Part shown: positions 19,129 through 27,629 of the stretch, piece after piece | Layout: each line of letters begins with the position of its first letter | Numbering within the stretch: position 1 is the first letter of the stretch | From: Marinirhabdus gelatinilytica | Lineage (GTDB): Bacteria > Bacteroidota > Bacteroidia > Flavobacteriales > Flavobacteriaceae | DNA: 64,000 nucleotides | NCBI RefSeq assembly: GCF_003353425.1 | Contig: NZ_QRAO01000001.1 | Span: 186,001 to 250,000, forward strand | Direction: 5' to 3' | Notes under the pieces: model-generated | Database searches by the model: none | Told to the model about the DNA's origin: nothing | What the model saw: only the letters and a program-made list of their open reading frames with translations | Position numbers and translations under genes: made by a program

Positions 19129-19339
19129 AATAAAATAATCTGGTGTTAAAATAACTAAACTTTTAAACACTAAACGCCTTAACCTTTGCAATTTCTATAA
19201 AAAATCAAACTCTAGATAGCAAAATGATTTTAGCAAAACAGGAGAAAAGCTAATTAGCTTCGGAGTACGTATGGCGTAACACTATAAAAGGTCTATAGGA
19301 TTATAGTAAACAAATCTAAAATCTAAAACCCTCATTTGG

Positions 19340-19347
19340 TATCTTTG
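19340..19347 (+). promoter_or_regulatory. -7 element immediately before dxs
   Basis: TATCTTTG, exact consensus, ending only 5 bases before the dxs ATG. If functional, transcription would begin at or next to the start codon, giving a leaderless or nearly leaderless mRNA. No TTG at normal spacing. Confidence 0.4.
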
Positions 19348-19352
19348 TTCCA

Positions 19353-21140
19353 ATGCCTAAAAACCTGCTACATACCATACAACTTCCCAAAGACCTTCGG
19401 AAACTTCCTGAGGACCAACTCCCGCAACTTACACAAGAATTACGCGATTTTATCATCAACGCCGTAGCCACAAAAGAAGGGCATTTGGGCGCTAGTTTGG
19501 GCGTTGCAGAATTAACGGTTGCGCTGCATTTTGTCTTTAACACACCCAAGGATCTATTGGTGTGGGACGTGGGACACCAAGCCTACGGACATAAAATATT
19601 GACCGGTCGTAGGGATAATTTTCATACCAATAGGCAACTTGGAGGATTGAGCGGTTTTCCAAAACGTTCCGAAAGTGAGTACGACACTTTTGGCGTTGGA
19701 CACAGCAGCACGGCAATCTCGGCAGCGTTGGGCATGGCCATTGCCAATAAGCTTAAAGGCGACACCACTACACAGCATATTGCCGTAGTGGGCGATGCGT
19801 CCATTGCCAGCGGAATGGCCTTTGAAGCCCTGAACCACGCTGGGGTTACCAATACCAATCTGCTTGTAATACTGAATGACAATGCCATTGGGATAGACCC
19901 TAGCGTTGGTGCATTAAAAAACTATTTGACCCAAGTAAATCTGGACGGCGCCCCTGAGACCGATACCATTTTTGAAGCCTTAAGTTTTAATTATTCGGGA
20001 CCCGTAGATGGGCACGATCTTTCAGTCTTGATTGCTGCATTGGAACGGTTGAAAAACATTGAAGGTCCCAAGGTGTTACACGTGATCACTAAAAAAGGAA
20101 AAGGCTTGCGTCAAGCCGAAGAGGACCAGGTAAAATACCACGCGCCAGGAAAGTTTGACGCCAAAACAGGCGATTTGCATCCAAGATCCAATGAAGTACT
20201 GCCTCCAAAATTTCAAGATGTATTTGGAAAAACATTGGTGGAACTCGCTGAAAAAAACAAGAACATAGTAGGAATCACCCCCGCCATGCCTACGGGCAGC
20301 TCCTTAAAGTTTATGATGGAAGCATTTCCAGATAGGGCTTTTGACGTGGGTATTGCCGAGCAACATGCCGTAACATTTGCGGCAGGGTTGGCAACACAAG
20401 GAATGACCGTGTTTTGCAACATCTATGCTACCTTTTTACAACGCGCCTACGACCAAGTGATCCATGATGTTTGTTTGCAAAAGCTACCGGTGATTTTTTG
20501 CTTGGACCGTGCCGGAATCGTTGGCGAGGACGGCGCAACGCATCATGGTATATTCGATTTGGCACATTTACGTAGCATCCCAAACCTTATTGTTTTTGCG
20601 CCGCGAAACGAAATTGAACTTAGAAACATTTTATATACGGCCCAACTAGGATTAGAGCTGCCCATCGCCATTCGGTATCCGCGTGGGAGAGGCAACATTT
20701 TGGAATGGGAACATCCTTTTCAAACCATTGAGATAGGGAAAGCGGCCCCGTTAAAGAATGGTGGTGACATTGGCGTTTTAAGTATTGGCACAGTGGCAAA
20801 CAATGTAACTGAAGCTATTACTGAAATCGAAAGTTCTTCAGCAGAAAAAATTGCACATTACGACATTCGGTTTTTGAAGCCTTTGGATACTGGATTAGTA
20901 CACAAAATTTTCAGCAACCATAAGCACATTATCACTGTAGAGGATGGCGTAAAAAAAGGAGGATTGGGAAGTACCATTCTTGAATTTGCCGCCGAAAACA
21001 ATTATGAGAATCCCGTCAAAATACTTGGTATCCCAGATGAGTTCCCTGAGCAAGGGACTGTTGAGGAATTGCAGGATATGGTTGGGATTTCATCTAGTAA
21101 AATCGTTGAAGCAATTCAAAGCCTACTTCCAGCAGTGTGA
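19353..21140 (+). CDS. dxs: 1-deoxy-D-xylulose-5-phosphate synthase
   Basis: A 595-residue ThDP-dependent transketolase-like enzyme that condenses pyruvate and glyceraldehyde 3-phosphate, the first step of the MEP isoprenoid pathway. Signatures seen: GHLGASLGVAELTVALH, DVGHQAYGHKILTGR, the ThDP/Mg loop VVGDASIASGMAFEALNHAG, the catalytic Glu segment IAEQHAVTFAAG (Glu near residue 336), and DRAGIVGEDGATHHG. Slightly shorter than the enterobacterial enzyme (620). It precedes convergent dgt with a 35-base gap. The prenyl synthase at 3.2-4.1 kb would use its downstream products. Confidence 0.97.
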   Translation: MPKNLLHTIQLPKDLRKLPEDQLPQLTQELRDFIINAVATKEGHLGASLGVAELTVALHFVFNTPKDLLVWDVGHQAYGHKILTGRRDNFHTNRQLGGLSGFPKRSESEYDTFGVGHSSTAISAALGMAIANKLKGDTTTQHIAVVGDASIASGMAFEALNHAGVTNTNLLVILNDNAIGIDPSVGALKNYLTQVNLDGAPETDTIFEALSFNYSGPVDGHDLSVLIAALERLKNIEGPKVLHVITKKGKGLRQAEEDQVKYHAPGKFDAKTGDLHPRSNEVLPPKFQDVFGKTLVELAEKNKNIVGITPAMPTGSSLKFMMEAFPDRAFDVGIAEQHAVTFAAGLATQGMTVFCNIYATFLQRAYDQVIHDVCLQKLPVIFCLDRAGIVGEDGATHHGIFDLAHLRSIPNLIVFAPRNEIELRNILYTAQLGLELPIAIRYPRGRGNILEWEHPFQTIEIGKAAPLKNGGDIGVLSIGTVANNVTEAITEIESSSAEKIAHYDIRFLKPLDTGLVHKIFSNHKHIITVEDGVKKGGLGSTILEFAAENNYENPVKILGIPDEFPEQGTVEELQDMVGISSSKIVEAIQSLLPAV

Positions 21141-21175
21141 TTTCTCGCTACGCTTCGAAACGACTACTGAAGACA

Positions 21176-22513
21176 CTACAAATTCCCTTTAATTTTCTGA
21201 AACAATTGTAGTGCCTGTCCATCGGTCAACATGGAGACGTGGTTGCAACACAGCATAAGATAACCGTATGTGCTGGACGGAATAGGGGTCCCCTCAAAAC
21301 TCTTCAACATCAATTTATCATAGTGACGCAGGGTGCCGTTTGCTTCGTTTTCAAAAGCTGCTGTATAAGCATCCAATAACGTGGAGAGAATTTGATATCC
21401 CGCCAACTCTTTTTCAACAACTTCTGGGCTTTGGTAAATCTTGGAAATACTTTCTTTTATAATGTCTGTAATCTGTGCCCGGTAACGGCTCCTGTCCAAC
21501 AATGCTTCGGTAAATTCCCCTTTTAAAATGCTTTCTTCATTTTCAATAAAAATTTGGACTGCTTCAGAAATAAGGGTGTTGATGGCGAGCGACCTGAGAT
21601 ATGCCAACCTATCCTTGGATTGCGAGAGGCCTGCATATTTTTCTTTGTTGATCGAGTCTTTTACCAATTGAAGCAGATATTCCAAAGCGGTTTCCTCGGG
21701 AATCCAGCCCAGGTTTATACCATCTTCAAAATCTATGATGGTGTAGCAAATATCATCTGCGGCTTCCACGAGAAAACACAGTGGGTGGCGGTGGTAGCTC
21801 ATGTTTTCTTCGGCCCCACGTTTCATAAGCCCTAAAGTTTCAGCGACCTCTTTAAAAAAGGCAACATCATTCTGAAAAACTCCGTATTTTTTATCTGCTA
21901 TGTGCTTTGTAGGTTTCTTGGGAAGGCTTTCTTTGGGATACTTCATAAAAGCACCCAGTGTTGCAAAAGTAAGCCTAAGTCCGCCGTACACACCGTTCTT
22001 GCTTTCGGTCAAAATTTTGAACCCGTTGGCATTTCCTTCAAAATCTACAAGATCTTGATACTGTTTTGGTGTGAGTTTGGACTTGAACCGTTGCCCCTCC
22101 CCACTTAAAAAATAGGTGCCAATCGCCTTTTCACCACTATGCCCAAAAGGGGGGTTTCCAATATCGTGTGCCAAGGCTGCCGCTGCCACGATGGCACCAA
22201 AATCGGTAGACTGGTACCCGTGTACCTTATACAAATGTGGGTGTTTTTCCAAGATCGCTTTACCCACTTGCCTGCCTAAGGAACGTCCCACAACACTTAC
22301 TTCCAAGCTGTGGGTAAGACGGGTGTGCACAAACGATGTTTTAGAGAGTGGGATTACCTGTGTTTTGTCCTGCAAGCTCCGAAATGCCGATGAAAATATC
22401 ACCCTGTCGTAATCTACTTCAAACCCTGTGCGGGATTCGTTTTCTTCTATTCGTAATCTTTTTTTAGTATCACCCTGCTTTTGTAGCGAGAGTAAATCTT
22501 CCCAGTGCATCAT
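21176..22513 (-). CDS. dgt: deoxyguanosinetriphosphate triphosphohydrolase (HD domain)
   Basis: A 445-residue HD-superfamily dNTPase that cleaves dGTP (and in relatives other dNTPs) to deoxynucleoside and triphosphate, controlling dNTP pools. Seen: SRTGFEVDYDRVIFSSAFRSLQDKTQV near the start, HTRLTHSLEV (first metal His), HDIGNPPFGHSGE (the HD motif), and a later MSYHRHPLCFLVEAADDICYTIIDFED with the last metal Asp. The ATG at 22513 (MMHWEDLL) is preferred to an upstream non-ATG start. It could be linked functionally to nrdAB, 9 kb away, but there is no shared operon. Confidence 0.93.
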   Translation of the reverse strand: MMHWEDLLSLQKQGDTKKRLRIEENESRTGFEVDYDRVIFSSAFRSLQDKTQVIPLSKTSFVHTRLTHSLEVSVVGRSLGRQVGKAILEKHPHLYKVHGYQSTDFGAIVAAAALAHDIGNPPFGHSGEKAIGTYFLSGEGQRFKSKLTPKQYQDLVDFEGNANGFKILTESKNGVYGGLRLTFATLGAFMKYPKESLPKKPTKHIADKKYGVFQNDVAFFKEVAETLGLMKRGAEENMSYHRHPLCFLVEAADDICYTIIDFEDGINLGWIPEETALEYLLQLVKDSINKEKYAGLSQSKDRLAYLRSLAINTLISEAVQIFIENEESILKGEFTEALLDRSRYRAQITDIIKESISKIYQSPEVVEKELAGYQILSTLLDAYTAAFENEANGTLRHYDKLMLKSFEGTPIPSSTYGYLMLCCNHVSMLTDGQALQLFQKIKGNL

Positions 22514-22651
22514 TGTGTAACATTGAGCAAGCAAGATACCAAATTAGCTAAAATTTCAGACTACAAAAACAGATCAATTCCTTAATCTGAAATGAACACT
22601 TATCCTATAAAACCGGTATAGTTTTGATGTGCAAACCGTATGTAAACTCCA

Positions 22652-22739
22652 TAACATTAAGGTAACATAAACCTTACATAATGCTAAAGGAACGGTAACA
22701 TTCAGGTAACTGCATCTCGCAATAATGTGGGTTTATTTG
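22652..22739 (+). promoter_or_regulatory. phased direct-repeat activator site (PHO-box-like) before the lipoprotein-receptor operon
   Basis: Seven-base units spaced exactly 11 bp apart: TAACATT (22652), TAACATA (22663), TTACATA (22674), a poor unit at 22685, TAACATT (22696) and TAACTGC (22707). Two 7-mers separated by 4 bp is the half-site geometry of an OmpR/PhoB-type response-regulator site. A -7-like TTTATTTG (one mismatch) lies at 22732-22739, 18 bases after the last unit. The same repeat and the same 18-base spacing occur before the phosphate permease at 27.6 kb. Binding by PhoB is inference. Confidence 0.6.
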
Positions 22740-22777
22740 CATCATAAAATTGAAATAACACTTAATTTAAAACTAAA

Positions 22778-24055
22778 ATGAAAAAATTCTTTCTTTCCCA
22801 AGTTGCTCTTGTAGCATTCTCATTGTTACTTATAGGATGTAGCAGTGACGATAATGACCCTATTGACGTTAGCGATGACGTTGACCCTGTAGATAGTGTA
22901 ATTACAGGACAAATAACTGAAGACATAACATTAACCAATGATGTTATATGGACCTTGGATGGTCGTGTAACAGTAGTAGATGGGGTTACCTTGACCATTG
23001 ATCCTGGAACTATCATCAAGGCATTGCCAGGACAAGAGGCAAATGCTTCAGTATTGATTATTGCCCGTGGTGGTAAAATCCAAGCGAACGGAACTTCAAG
23101 TGCTCCGATTATCTTCACGTCTAGCACAGACAATATTGAACTTGGACAAACTGCCGGAACCAACCTTGACGAAAACGACAGAGGTCTTTGGGGTGGCGTT
23201 ATCGTTCTTGGACGTGCAAGAGCTTCTTTATCAGGTGACGCTCCTGAGAACCAAATCGAAGGTATCCCTGCAAGTGACACTAATGGATTGTATGGAGGCA
23301 CAAACGATGCTGACGATTCTGGAGCTATGAACTACGTTTCTATACGTCACGGAGGTACGTTGATTGGTGAAGGTAACGAAATAAATGGTCTTACCCTTGG
23401 CGGTGTAGGTTCTGGAACCACTATTTCAAACATTGAAGTAGTAGGAAATGTAGACGATGGTATTGAGTGGTTTGGTGGCGCTGTGAATAGCTCTAACCTT
23501 TTAGTCTGGGCACAAGGTGATGATGGTCTCGATATAGATGAAGCCTACTCTGGAACTATTTCAAATTCTTTGGTGATCGCTGGTGATGTTTCAGATCACG
23601 CCCTTGAAATAGACGGTCCTGCCGGATCTTTTCAAGCAGCTTTCGAAATTGACGGATTGACCCTTATAGGAAATACCACTACTGAAAACGGTGAGTATGC
23701 AGATTTTAGAGATGGTGCCTTAGGAACCGTAAGAAATGTATATGCAACAGGTTTCAAAGCTTCTGCAGATGTAGAGTTGGACAACAACGAGGTATCACAA
23801 AATTTCTTGGATGGATTGATCACTTTTGAAAACTGGGTATTGAACGGAGCGGACAACACCATTTTTGTTGAAAAAGTGGCTTGTATCGAAAACTGTGACG
23901 ATAACGACCCCAACAACGATGTTACCGAAGAAATAATCATCCTAGACCCTACTTTTACCGAAAGAGCTGCTAACTGGACTACAACTGGTACCAGCGGTGG
24001 TGCTAACACAGGGGTGTTCTCTTGGACATACGCTAGTGCGAAGGGAGCTTTCTAA
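22778..24055 (+). CDS. beta-helix-like surface lipoprotein paired with a TonB receptor
   Basis: A 425-residue lipoprotein: signal peptide with lipobox LLIGC (Cys21) followed by an Asp-rich spacer (SSDDNDPIDVSDD) typical of surface-exported Bacteroidota lipoproteins. The body has repeated short strands with Gly/Asn turns (TLTIDPGTIIKALPG, LWGGVIVLGRA, GTTISNIEVVGNVDDGIEWFGG, GDDGLDIDEAYSGTISNSLVI), which fits a right-handed parallel beta-helix. It resembles proteins often annotated only as hypothetical or multidrug transporter next to TonB receptors. It precedes the receptor by 101 bases and follows PHO-box-like repeats. I infer a ligand-binding or phosphate-related accessory role, analogous to SusD but not homologous. 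Confidence 0.7.
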   Translation: MKKFFLSQVALVAFSLLLIGCSSDDNDPIDVSDDVDPVDSVITGQITEDITLTNDVIWTLDGRVTVVDGVTLTIDPGTIIKALPGQEANASVLIIARGGKIQANGTSSAPIIFTSSTDNIELGQTAGTNLDENDRGLWGGVIVLGRARASLSGDAPENQIEGIPASDTNGLYGGTNDADDSGAMNYVSIRHGGTLIGEGNEINGLTLGGVGSGTTISNIEVVGNVDDGIEWFGGAVNSSNLLVWAQGDDGLDIDEAYSGTISNSLVIAGDVSDHALEIDGPAGSFQAAFEIDGLTLIGNTTTENGEYADFRDGALGTVRNVYATGFKASADVELDNNEVSQNFLDGLITFENWVLNGADNTIFVEKVACIENCDDNDPNNDVTEEIIILDPTFTERAANWTTTGTSGGANTGVFSWTYASAKGAF

Positions 24056-24100
24056 ACAGTATATTCTCATAAATATACCACATAAATATCAAAATTAGCC

Positions 24101-24141
24101 AAACTTGCTCGTCTCGTAAATTTTACTAGGCGAGCAAGTTT
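24101..24141 (+). terminator. long intercistronic hairpin
   Basis: AAACTTGCTCG (24101-24111) pairs perfectly with CGAGCAAGTTT (24131-24141), and much of the interior also pairs (GTAAA with TTTAC). It sits 15 bases before the receptor ATG and is followed by TATATAAAA rather than a clean T-run. It may be an attenuator, processing site or mRNA stabiliser that sets different levels of lipoprotein and receptor. Confidence 0.5.
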
Positions 24142-24156
24142 ATATAAAATACAACA

Positions 24157-26979
24157 ATGAAAAATTTCCCGCTTTTATTATTAAGCATTTTCTTTTTCCA
24201 AGCCACTTTTGGCCAAACGGGAGTAACCGGAACCATTAATGATGGTGAATTTAACGATGTACTTCCTTTTGCAAACATTCTGGTAAAGGACACCCAAAAA
24301 GGGACCACTTCAGATTTTGAAGGAAAATACACCCTAGAATTGGAACCTGGAACCTATACGCTGGTCTATTCCTTCGTGGGATATCAAACCAAGGAGATTA
24401 CAGATATCGTGGTAACCGAAGGCCAATTAACCAGCACCAATGTAACCTTGAGTGCCAGTACTGGCCAGCTGGACGAAGTGGTAATTACTACCACGGCACG
24501 CCAAAATACCGAAGCTGCTGTATTGAGTTTCCAAAAAAATTCGGTGAACCTACTCGATGGACTTTCGCTAGAAACCATAAAAAAAACTGGAGCGAGCGAC
24601 ATCGCTACTGCCGTAAAGAACGTTCCCGGCGTATCAGTACAGGGAGGGAAATTTGTGTACGTAAGAGGATTGGGAGATAGATACACCAAATCTATCTTAA
24701 ATGGTGTAGATGTCCCTGGATTGGATCCAGACAGGAACACCCTTCAGCTGGATATTTTCCCAACCCAAATATTGGAGAATGTTATTGTAATTAAAGCCGC
24801 TACCGCAGACCAACCTGCTGATTTCACGGGAGGTGTTATAGACATTGTAACCAAGGACATTCCAACTCGAGAGGAATACAGCCTTTCCGTTGGTGCTACG
24901 TACAATTCAGATTTTCACTTTAAGGATGATTACCTAGCTTCAGAAAAAAGCCAGACAGATTTCCTTGGCTTTGACGATGGTTTACGGGACAACCCTTTAG
25001 CCAGCAACCAAGTTGTACCATTACCGCAAGAAAATGGTGAAATCGTAGAATTGATCACCCAACGTTTTGAAGAACGTTTGGCAGCACAGCGCGAGAACAG
25101 TTTTATGGATTTCAACTTCTCTGCCACCGCGGGAAATCAATATGATATTGGCGAAAACAAATTTGGCTATCTGGCTTCACTTTCTTATCGTAACGAAACT
25201 ACGTATTACGACGAATATATTGACGGACAGATTTTCAGAAAAGATGAAGCAGACAAATCCAACTTCGACTTGCTTGCAGACCGTACCCAAAACGGCGAAC
25301 TAGGAAGCAATAATGTCCTTGTAAGTGCTTTGGCCGGTTTATCGCTGAAATCTGAAAAATCGAAATACCGTTTCAACGTATTGCACGTACAAAATGGCGA
25401 GTCCCAAGCCTCCATTTTCAGGCAGAGTAACTTTATTATAAGCAGCAACAACATTAAAAAGGACAACCTGATCTATACACAGCGTTCTATAACCAATGGC
25501 CTTTTAAGTGGTAAGCACAGTCTTGGTGAAGAAAGCGACTGGACTGTGGAATGGAGCTTGTCCCCAACCTTGGCGCGTATAGAAGACAAGGATTTTAGAG
25601 TGACCCCGTTTAGAATAACCACAGACCCTGATACCGGTGAAGAAACATTTACCATAGAGCCCAGCGAGTCCGGAATTCCTTCGAGGTTCTACAGGGATTT
25701 GGAAGAAATAAGCCTGGCCGGTAAGTTGGACATAGAAAAGAAACATTCTCTTTTTGGCTTTGATGCAAAAGCTAAGTTTGGCGGAGCCTATACCTTCAAG
25801 AACAGAACCTTCGAGGTGCTAAAGTTCTCGATCCCTTCGTTGAATTTCCCTTCTGCAACACTCAATGGAAACCCAGATCTTCTCTTGGCAGACGAAAATG
25901 TGTATGATCCAGATACCAATAGCGGTTTCTATATACGCCAGGACTCGAACGATTCCGATTCGTTTGACTCGGATATGTCGATAGCTGCCGGGTATGTTTC
26001 GGAAGAATTTAAGGTTACCGATTGGCTCAACTCTATCGTTGGGGTTCGTTTTGAGCAATTCACACTAAATTATACTGGTGAAAGACAAGACGGTTCCTCG
26101 CTTGACAATGCTGAAATCTTGAACACACCGGATTTCTTCCCTTCAGTGAACTTAATTTTCGATCTTAATGAGGACGGTGACAAAAAAATACGTACGTCCT
26201 ATTCTCGTACCACGGCTAGACCTTCGTTCAAGGAAGCCTCGCTGGCAGAAATTTTTGATCCTATAAGCAGTACTACATTTATTGGAAATATAGATCTGCA
26301 ACCTACGTACATCAACAACTTCGACCTGCGTTTTGAAAAGTATGGGGAGTCCGGAGACTTTTTTGCCCTGAGTGGTTTTTACAAATCGTTCAAAGACCCA
26401 ATCGAGCTTTCGTTCATTAGGAGGGCCTATGGCCAGTTCACACCTTTAAACCTTGGTGATGCCACTGTTTTTGGAGGAGAGATCGAAGTACGAAAGAACT
26501 TAGGGTTTATTAGAGGTCTTGACAATATGAACTTTAACGTAAACTTCTCCCTAATTGAATCGCAACAGGAATACAGCGAGGACGAACGGGAAGGAAGGCT
26601 GGACAACTTAAGGGAAGGTGAAACCCTGGACGATACACGACAGTTACAGGGACAGTCCCCATTTCTTATCAACCTTGGCCTGAATTACGAAGATGAAGGT
26701 TGGAACGCCGGTTTGTTTTACAACTCGCAAGGTAAAACTCTGCAAATTGTAGGCGCGGGTGATGTAGGAGATGTATTTACATTACCATTTCACAATGTTA
26801 AATTGAATCTTTCCAAGAGTTTTGGGGAGAACAACAATTCAACTATTTCCCTGAAGTTTGAAAACCTATTGGATGATGATATTGAGAGTGTATACCAATC
26901 CTTCGGTACCGAGGACGAGCTGTATTCCAGATGGAATCCCGGACAGGACATTAGCTTAAGTTATAGTGTGCGGTTTTAA
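24157..26979 (+). CDS. TonB-dependent outer-membrane receptor with carboxypeptidase-like N-domain
   Basis: A 940-residue receptor: signal peptide to about residue 19 (ending TFGQ), carboxypeptidase-regulatory-like domain (about 22-105), TonB-box-like LDEVVIT, plug with VSVQGGKFVYVRGLGDRYTKSILNGVDVPGLDPDRNTLQLDIFP (in segments), then the barrel with C-terminal aromatic residue (SLSYSVRF). It lacks the SusC signatures and its partner lies upstream and is not SusD, so this is not a Sus pair. With PHO-box-like repeats before the operon and a PiT permease nearby, I infer uptake of phosphate or a phosphorylated compound. An iron-chelate substrate cannot be excluded. Confidence 0.88.
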   Translation: MKNFPLLLLSIFFFQATFGQTGVTGTINDGEFNDVLPFANILVKDTQKGTTSDFEGKYTLELEPGTYTLVYSFVGYQTKEITDIVVTEGQLTSTNVTLSASTGQLDEVVITTTARQNTEAAVLSFQKNSVNLLDGLSLETIKKTGASDIATAVKNVPGVSVQGGKFVYVRGLGDRYTKSILNGVDVPGLDPDRNTLQLDIFPTQILENVIVIKAATADQPADFTGGVIDIVTKDIPTREEYSLSVGATYNSDFHFKDDYLASEKSQTDFLGFDDGLRDNPLASNQVVPLPQENGEIVELITQRFEERLAAQRENSFMDFNFSATAGNQYDIGENKFGYLASLSYRNETTYYDEYIDGQIFRKDEADKSNFDLLADRTQNGELGSNNVLVSALAGLSLKSEKSKYRFNVLHVQNGESQASIFRQSNFIISSNNIKKDNLIYTQRSITNGLLSGKHSLGEESDWTVEWSLSPTLARIEDKDFRVTPFRITTDPDTGEETFTIEPSESGIPSRFYRDLEEISLAGKLDIEKKHSLFGFDAKAKFGGAYTFKNRTFEVLKFSIPSLNFPSATLNGNPDLLLADENVYDPDTNSGFYIRQDSNDSDSFDSDMSIAAGYVSEEFKVTDWLNSIVGVRFEQFTLNYTGERQDGSSLDNAEILNTPDFFPSVNLIFDLNEDGDKKIRTSYSRTTARPSFKEASLAEIFDPISSTTFIGNIDLQPTYINNFDLRFEKYGESGDFFALSGFYKSFKDPIELSFIRRAYGQFTPLNLGDATVFGGEIEVRKNLGFIRGLDNMNFNVNFSLIESQQEYSEDEREGRLDNLREGETLDDTRQLQGQSPFLINLGLNYEDEGWNAGLFYNSQGKTLQIVGAGDVGDVFTLPFHNVKLNLSKSFGENNNSTISLKFENLLDDDIESVYQSFGTEDELYSRWNPGQDISLSYSVRF

Positions 26980-26996
26980 TTGTTTTAATTGAATAA

Positions 26997-27033
26997 AAAA
27001 AGGGCGGTCAAAATTGTTTTGACCGCCCTTTTT
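26997..27033. terminator. strong bidirectional terminator
   Basis: A 17-bp perfect stem (26997-27013 with 27017-27033), 3-base loop, A/T-runs at both sides. It serves the receptor gene and, on the other strand, the YwqK-like gene. Confidence 0.92.
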
Positions 27034-27050
27034 ACTTATAAAATGTTTAA

Positions 27051-27413
27051 TTATTTATAGGAAACCACACGGGTATCTTTTGCCTCCCAAGTGTTTACTT
27101 TAGCAATTTTTGAATTTGCATAGGTAACCTCTTTCATTGTATCTCCCTGGTAAAATTTCCAGGTTCCTACTTTGTTACCATTGTCGTATTGGGCTACGGC
27201 CAGTTTTTTTCCATTGGCGTCGTAGCTTACCCATTCCCCATGTAATTTATTTTCCTTGGTATAAAATCCAGTTTGGGCTATGGCACCGTTATCATGGTAT
27301 TGTACGGTTTTTACAAGCGCTCCATCAATAGTTAGTTTTTCTTTATTATCAGTCTGTGCTAGCGCTATTGAAAGGCTAAAAAAACAAACTAAAATTAATA
27401 CTGCATTTTTCAT
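27051..27413 (-). CDS. secreted MORN-variant (YwqK-like) protein
   Basis: A 120-residue protein with a clean signal peptide (MKNAVLILVCFFSLSIALAQ). The rest consists of YwqK/MORN-variant repeats: VQYHDNGAIAQTGFYTKENKLHGEWVSYDANGKKLAVAQYDNGNKVGTWKFYQG (seen as about three G.W..Y/F units). Proteins of this kind are common in Flavobacteriaceae. Some are named as toxin-antitoxin components on weak grounds, which I would not infer here. It is monocistronic with its own consensus promoter, divergent from the phosphate permease. Confidence 0.8.
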   Translation of the reverse strand: MKNAVLILVCFFSLSIALAQTDNKEKLTIDGALVKTVQYHDNGAIAQTGFYTKENKLHGEWVSYDANGKKLAVAQYDNGNKVGTWKFYQGDTMKEVTYANSKIAKVNTWEAKDTRVVSYK

Positions 27414-27442
27414 ATCGGGACAATTTATTAATGTTTACGTTA

Positions 27443-27473
27443 CAAATATATGTTATATTATACATTAAAGCAA
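27443..27473 (-). promoter_or_regulatory. promoter of the YwqK-like gene
   Basis: Minus strand: TTG (complement of 27471-27473), 20 bases, TATATTTG (complement of 27443-27450). Full match to the Bacteroidota promoter, leader about 25 bases. Confidence 0.7.
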
Positions 27474-27481
27474 CTATTTGG

Positions 27482-27499
27482 TAACATTAAGTTAACATT
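27482..27499 (+). promoter_or_regulatory. PHO-box-like direct repeat, distal copy
   Basis: TAACATT (27482-27488), AAGT, TAACATT (27493-27499): two identical 7-mers with an 11-bp period. It lies between the YwqK-like promoter and the phosphate permease, about 195 bases before the permease ATG. Its target is uncertain. Part of it also forms one arm of the inverted repeat at 27492-27552. Confidence 0.5.
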
Positions 27500-27552
27500 A
27501 AGACTTTATTAATCTAATAATCAAGTTTTTATACTGACAGTCTTAATGTTAA
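27492..27552. repeat. perfect 14-bp inverted repeat in the permease upstream region
   Basis: TTAACATTAAGACT (27492-27505) and AGTCTTAATGTTAA (27539-27552) are exact reverse complements, separated by 33 A/T-rich bases. The left arm overlaps a TAACATT unit of the distal PHO-like box. It could position two regulator sites facing each other or form a hairpin in an upstream transcript. Confidence 0.7.
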
Positions 27553-27629
27553 GTTTTACAGAGATTATGGTTTTGCCGTTAGTATAAACTGCTATCGTTT
27601 CAATTTATTTATCTGAAAGTATCACTTCA

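Noticed and set aside
22762-23301. Minus-strand open frame of 179 codons inside the beta-helix lipoprotein gene
   Set aside because: Antisense shadow of a Gly/Thr/Asp-rich gene; no family features, no promoter, and the plus-strand protein has a clear lipobox and operon context.
27051-27413. Toxin-antitoxin label for the YwqK-like protein
   Set aside because: It is exported by a signal peptide, stands alone and has no partner gene; the name in databases is not functional evidence.
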